A stretch of 64,000 nucleotides of DNA. It comes from Anadara kagoshimensis (taxonomy: Eukaryota > Mollusca > Bivalvia > Arcoida > Arcidae). The stretch is from positions 5,994,765 to 6,058,764 of the forward strand of contig CM037862.1 of NCBI GenBank assembly GCA_021292105.1. Direction: 5' to 3'. Under the pieces are notes generated by a model that had not been told where the DNA came from, searched no databases, and worked only from the letters and a program-made list of their open reading frames with translations. The position numbers and the translations under genes are program-made. Position 1 is the first letter of the stretch. Every line of letters begins with the position of its first letter. Positions 62,301-64,000 of this stretch are shown here, one piece after another.

Positions 62301-63331
62301 ACCATTATCATAACCTAACACATAATGTACTGGTTGTGTAGCTGTGTTCTACAATTATCATAACCTAATACATAATGTACTGGCTGTGTAGCTGTGTTCT
62401 ACTTACATTATCATAACCTAATACATAATGTACTGGTTGTGTAGCCGTGTTCTACTTACCATTATCATAACCTAACACATAATGTACTGGTTGTGTAGCT
62501 GTGTTCTACTTACCATTGTCATAACCTAATACATAATGTACTGGTTGTGTAGCTGTGTTCTACTTACCATTATCAAACCTAACACATAATGTACTGGCTG
62601 TGTAGCTGTGTTCTCTATTTCATATGGTTTGTTCATCTGTCCTTTCAAACAGTCAAAACCTTCAGAAAATAAAAACAAAATTTTATCAATCAAATCTAGA
62701 AATCACAAGACTGTAAATAACTTATGTTTAGACTATATATTGTAATCTAAAGAATTGGCTGAAGTATAAATTCAAAATATCACAACAAAAAAGAAAAAAA
62801 AAGGTGATTTACCTCTGGCACAATTGATTCAATTTGGACCTATACACAAGTGTAAAGAAAACCAGTTGCAATAATTTTTGATTTTGGACAGTGAATTTTT
62901 TCTGAATGCATTTTGAGTTTACCTTATTTGCTAAAATATATATGATAAATGGTGAAAGAATCACAAAAATTTACCTTGTTAATTTTAAGACAATACAATA
63001 TACATGTATATCAATTATTGATTTAAATCAAAATTTCAATCTTCATGGTTTGAAGTACAGTAAATTAATTAATATTAATTTTAGCGGTGTACTTTTTTTT
63101 AGTGATTTAAATCCATGTCATATTAAATACAATCATTATGCACAATGGAGATATCTATGAGATTTACATATTGTAAGTCCAAATGAATTTCTCCGAGTTA
63201 TAATTTGCACTAAAAAGTTCATGCTAAAATCGATACATTTACAGTAGATTAACAGTATTTTATAGAAAACTATTACTTACACATCCATTTTCCTTCGGCT
63301 TCCACAAAAACTTCTACCCACTGATCACAAC
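38908..63331 (-). CDS. XPC: XPC (Rad4 family) nucleotide-excision-repair damage sensor, C-terminal 13 exons
   Basis: XPC binds distorted DNA with RAD23/centrin and starts global-genome nucleotide excision repair in the nucleus. Thirteen exons in correct order and matching phases encode the second half of the transglutaminase-like domain ([17 protein letters not shown]), then BHD1 ([32 protein letters not shown]), BHD2 ([35 protein letters not shown]) and BHD3 ([57 protein letters not shown]). The basic tail is [20 protein letters not shown]. The N-terminal exons lie beyond the right edge. Exons: 63331-63281, 62659-62568, 49183-49028, 48022-47965, 47487-47376, 46592-46554, 46053-46009, 43689-43600, 42815-42734, 41815-41722, 41189-41097, 39934-39844, 39033-38908. 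One intron is occupied by a 12.8-kb array made from the exon before it. Confidence 0.95.
39034..39843 (-). other. XPC intron
   Basis: No repeats or RNA genes recognised. Confidence 0.6.
39844..39934 (-). CDS. XPC: XPC exon, basic C-terminal region
   Basis: 91 nt, phase 2 to 0. Encodes [20 protein letters not shown] and [10 protein letters not shown], matching the conserved [20 protein letters not shown] of vertebrate XPC. The acceptor in frame is AAAAG at 39936-39935, five bases past a stronger-looking TTGCAG that would shift frame. Confidence 0.9.
39935..41096 (-). other. XPC intron
   Basis: No recognisable element. A short repeat of GTCAACTTTAATTTAAAG-type sequence occurs near 41000-41040. 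Confidence 0.5.
41097..41189 (-). CDS. XPC: XPC exon, end of BHD3
   Basis: 93 nt. [20 protein letters not shown] followed by [11 protein letters not shown]. The DGYIVCEE motif is a hallmark of XPC/Rad4. Confidence 0.95.
41340..41480 (+). mobile_element. tRNA-type SINE fragment in XPC intron
   Basis: CCTAGGTTGGAATCTCATTC resembles a box B region and is followed by ATCCTAGTGTGAGAAACTTT and GCTGCAAGTTGATGGTTTAC. It shares blocks with the copies at 43790-44015 and 46690-46940. Confidence 0.55.
41722..41815 (-). CDS. XPC: XPC exon, BHD3
   Basis: 94 nt, phase 1 to 2: [31 protein letters not shown]. Aligns with the LHRVARKLDIDC-QA-TGF region. Confidence 0.95.
41816..42733 (-). other. XPC intron
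   Basis: Mostly AT-rich. A GC-rich patch (GGGGCGGGACG, GGGCCGGGCGGGACG) occurs at about 42232-42270. Its origin is unknown. Confidence 0.5.
42734..42815 (-). CDS. XPC: XPC exon, BHD2/BHD3 junction
   Basis: 82 nt, phase 0 to 1: [27 protein letters not shown]. Matches the GKVPRNEFGNVYLF-PSMMP-G motif. Confidence 0.95.
42816..43599 (-). other. XPC intron
   Basis: No element recognised. Confidence 0.5.
43600..43689 (-). CDS. XPC: XPC exon, BHD2
   Basis: 90 nt, phase 0: [30 protein letters not shown]. Matches the LFGYWQTEEYQPP motif. Confidence 0.95.
43790..44015 (+). mobile_element. tRNA-type SINE in XPC intron, related to the 63-bp array unit
   Basis: The head-like part runs GATGTGGTCTAAAGCACATG to CCAAGGTAGAATCACATTCA. 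The body has TTGCTGAAGGTTGG, and the 3' part reads GTGAAAGAATCTTGGCTAGG and GCATGCAAC. That last 24-bp segment differs at only two positions from the 63-bp minisatellite unit at 1-8568. Confidence 0.65.
44182..45833. mobile_element. Dispersed element with short inverted ends and internal tandem repeats
   Basis: Starts ACAAGAGGCCCATGGGCCTT and GCTCACCTG, and ends GGACGACGGACGGTGATAGG, CTCAGGTGAGCTAAAA, so CTCACCTG/CAGGTGAG forms short inverted ends. The interior holds about eight diverged units of about 145 bp (44205-45250), each with TGTGACCTTGACCTTTGAAC and ATATATCAAAATGA. A unique part follows with TTTCATCAAATTTGGCTCAG and the GACGGACGAC run. No coding capacity. I recall similar repeats as very common in molluscs. 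The class is not assigned. Confidence 0.7.
46009..46053 (-). CDS. XPC: XPC exon, start of BHD2
   Basis: 45 nt, phase 0: [15 protein letters not shown]. Matches the PYKMVK motif. The following linker is shorter than in vertebrates. Confidence 0.95.
46383..46423 (+). ncRNA. Hammerhead-like remnant in XPC intron
   Basis: ATGAG, a 5-bp stem II (GGAAT/ATTCC), an intact CGAAA box and GTC before TAGTGCT. The 5' stem I strand is lost. It belongs to the same family as the motifs at 23052-30020. Confidence 0.6.
46554..46592 (-). CDS. XPC: XPC exon, BHD1 end
   Basis: 39 nt, phase 0: [13 protein letters not shown], equivalent to LHSRDTWLKKAR. Confidence 0.95.
46690..46940 (-). mobile_element. tRNA-type SINE with internal 25-bp tandem repeat
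   Basis: On the minus strand: a head with CTCTCACTGCCTAGGTTTGT and ATCCCACTCTGGC (box B-like), then GCCAGTTGACTTGCC four times (25-bp period, 46762-46860), then GGTTTTCTCAGGTACTCCGG and TTTCCTA. Confidence 0.75.
47324..47366. repeat. (GA)n microsatellite abutting an XPC donor
   Basis: A pure GA run whose minus-strand copy (CT)n begins about 9 bp after the GTAAGTAAAT donor of the BHD1 exon. Confidence 0.95.
47376..47487 (-). CDS. XPC: XPC exon, BHD1
   Basis: 112 nt, phase 2 to 0: [37 protein letters not shown]. Nearly identical to the vertebrate [14 protein letters not shown] motif. Confidence 0.97.
47965..48022 (-). CDS. XPC: XPC exon preceding BHD1
   Basis: 58 nt, phase 1 to 2: [20 protein letters not shown]. 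Matches the P-PT-IG-YKNHPL motif. Confidence 0.95.
48023..49027 (-). other. XPC intron
   Basis: No element recognised. Confidence 0.5.
49028..49183 (-). CDS. XPC: XPC exon after the 54-bp array
   Basis: 156 nt, phase 1 to 1: [36 protein letters not shown]. Matches [20 protein letters not shown]. The acceptor is CTTGTAG. Its first two bases (AA) complete a codon begun by the G before each array donor. Confidence 0.95.
49184..49781 (-). other. XPC intron, array-free 3' part
   Basis: Unique-looking sequence between the last array unit and the acceptor of the next XPC exon. Confidence 0.6.
49782..62613 (-). repeat. 54-bp minisatellite made of an XPC exon end plus its 5' splice donor, about 237 units
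   Basis: On the minus strand each unit reads AACACAGCTACACAGCCAGT, ACATTATGTGTTAGGTTATG, ATAATG and GTAAGTAG. The first 46 bases translate as [15 protein letters not shown], which is XPC sequence (vertebrate YATKPMTYVVGIDSDG). The rest is a near-consensus donor. The right edge (62613) continues into the unique XPC exon ([13 protein letters not shown]) and the left edge (49782) continues from a donor into unique intron (GTAAGTAGAAATTAAC). The array is thus a tandem duplication of the exon/intron boundary. Length 12.8 kb divided by 54 gives about 237 copies. Common variants are at five or so positions; single-base indels are scattered. The period of 18 codons holds frame, but each unit has TAG (or TAA) right after the donor. 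Confidence 0.97.
62568..62659 (-). CDS. XPC: XPC exon, transglutaminase-like domain, from which the array arose
   Basis: Acceptor TTTTCTGAAG, phase 1 in. Encodes [20 protein letters not shown] and QPVHYVLG, then the first array donor at 62567. The consensus unit would give a 93-nt exon in phase 1. Here the first unit lacks one base (GGTTTGATAATG in place of GGTTATGATAATG), giving 92 nt and a frameshift into the next exon. Confidence 0.85.
62660..63280 (-). other. XPC intron
   Basis: No element recognised. Confidence 0.5.
63281..63331 (-). CDS. XPC: XPC exon, transglutaminase-like domain
   Basis: 51 nt, phase 1 to 1: [17 protein letters not shown]. Matches NHWVEVFLEEESKWVCVD. Confidence 0.95.
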
Positions 63332-64000
63332 CTTATAAAAAGATGAACATAATTTAAATTTGAATTCAATACATAGAATGAAAATACAAAGAGAATCACC
63401 ATTCTCATACTAAGCTGATAACATGACAAGGCCTGTCAGATGAAAATTATAGCTCATCTGTACATCCAGTCAAGCAAAAACCTTACACCAAACAATTTAT
63501 CATTGAAATGTGGACACTGATGTGAATGCCTGTCTTATGATACAAGCCCTGTACTTTGTGAAAGCAAGAATGTGTGTCATTTAAATTTTTACTTATTTAC
63601 ATAGTATATATCAATAAGTTTGGTTTTGTAATAGGATAGAATAGAGTTAAAAAGTTTTTATGTGCAGTCTTGGACAAAACAAAAATCATAAATATTCATT
63701 AGGATCAAAATAAAGGACAAAGTGAAGTTATAACTTTGCTCTGTTTCAAATAATGTCACAAGTATTTGCATATATGAAGGTGAACTTCAACTTGCTATGT
63801 AGCGGAGGTTCTGATCTATCTAACTACAATGGAATATAACTAGATAGCTGAAATGTGTACAGTAAAATCTTGTTTCAGTTCCCCTTGATAACTTTGCCAC
63901 CTCACCCATTGCAACACTATGTTGAAGTCTCTAAATCCATTATGTTTTTTTACTTTTCTTTACAAACCTTTCTATGTTTAATGCTAAACCCCCTTTTTCT
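63332..64000 (-). other. XPC intron running off the window
   Basis: No further XPC exon found. The N-terminal half must lie to the right of the window. Confidence 0.5.

Noticed and set aside
49782-62613. Centromeric or telomeric satellite
   Set aside because: The array lies between two exons of one gene and its unit is coding sequence plus a splice donor.
62906-63160. 84-residue ORF in XPC intron
   Set aside because: AT-rich chance ORF on the opposite strand with no recognisable features.

Overview
This is a eukaryotic, AT-rich, intron-rich animal window with no operons. Three things point to a bivalve mollusc: a TRIM-type NHL/beta-propeller exon of the kind expanded in bivalves, SINEs with a tRNA-like head, and a dense mix of retroelement tails and hammerhead-ribozyme repeats. 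The species is not identifiable from sequence alone.

Layout. 1-8568 is a 63/64-bp minisatellite with higher-order duplications. 8569-15614 is a transposon graveyard: Penelope-like 3' tails (one expanded into a 48-bp minisatellite), two tRNA-derived SINEs, a tyrosine-recombinase (Crypton-like) remnant, two long foldbacks and two copies of a MITE. 16123-28805 (minus strand) carries a split gene for a small type I membrane receptor. It reads as signal peptide, short phase-1 exons, a Cys-rich extracellular domain, a Thr-rich stalk, one transmembrane helix, and a tail with YAEV/YEEI and proline-rich motifs. Its introns hold hammerhead-ribozyme (retrozyme-like) repeats and Penelope-like tails. 29500-31400 holds more retroelement tails. 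32121-33134 (minus) is the last exon of a TRIM/NHL-like gene. 36718-37745 is a decayed reverse-transcriptase pseudogene, the longest member of the tail family.

From 63331 down to 38908 (minus strand) lie the last 13 exons of XPC, the Rad4-family DNA damage sensor of nucleotide excision repair, all joined by consistent splice phases. The outstanding feature is at 49782-62613. A 12.8-kb array of about 237 copies of a 54-bp unit fills one XPC intron, and each unit is the 3' end of the preceding XPC exon ([13 protein letters not shown]) plus its own 5' splice donor. The minisatellite therefore arose by tandem amplification of an exon/intron boundary, leaving about 237 near-identical donors in a row, each followed by an in-frame stop. 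The common variants in the array are synonymous in the XPC frame. The first unit, which supplies the normal exon end, carries a 1-nt deletion in this assembly.

A general theme is short-unit tandem amplification of pre-existing sequence: an exon boundary, a terminal exon, a retroelement tail, SINE internal segments and a dispersed repeat. At least eight independent arrays occur in 64 kb.
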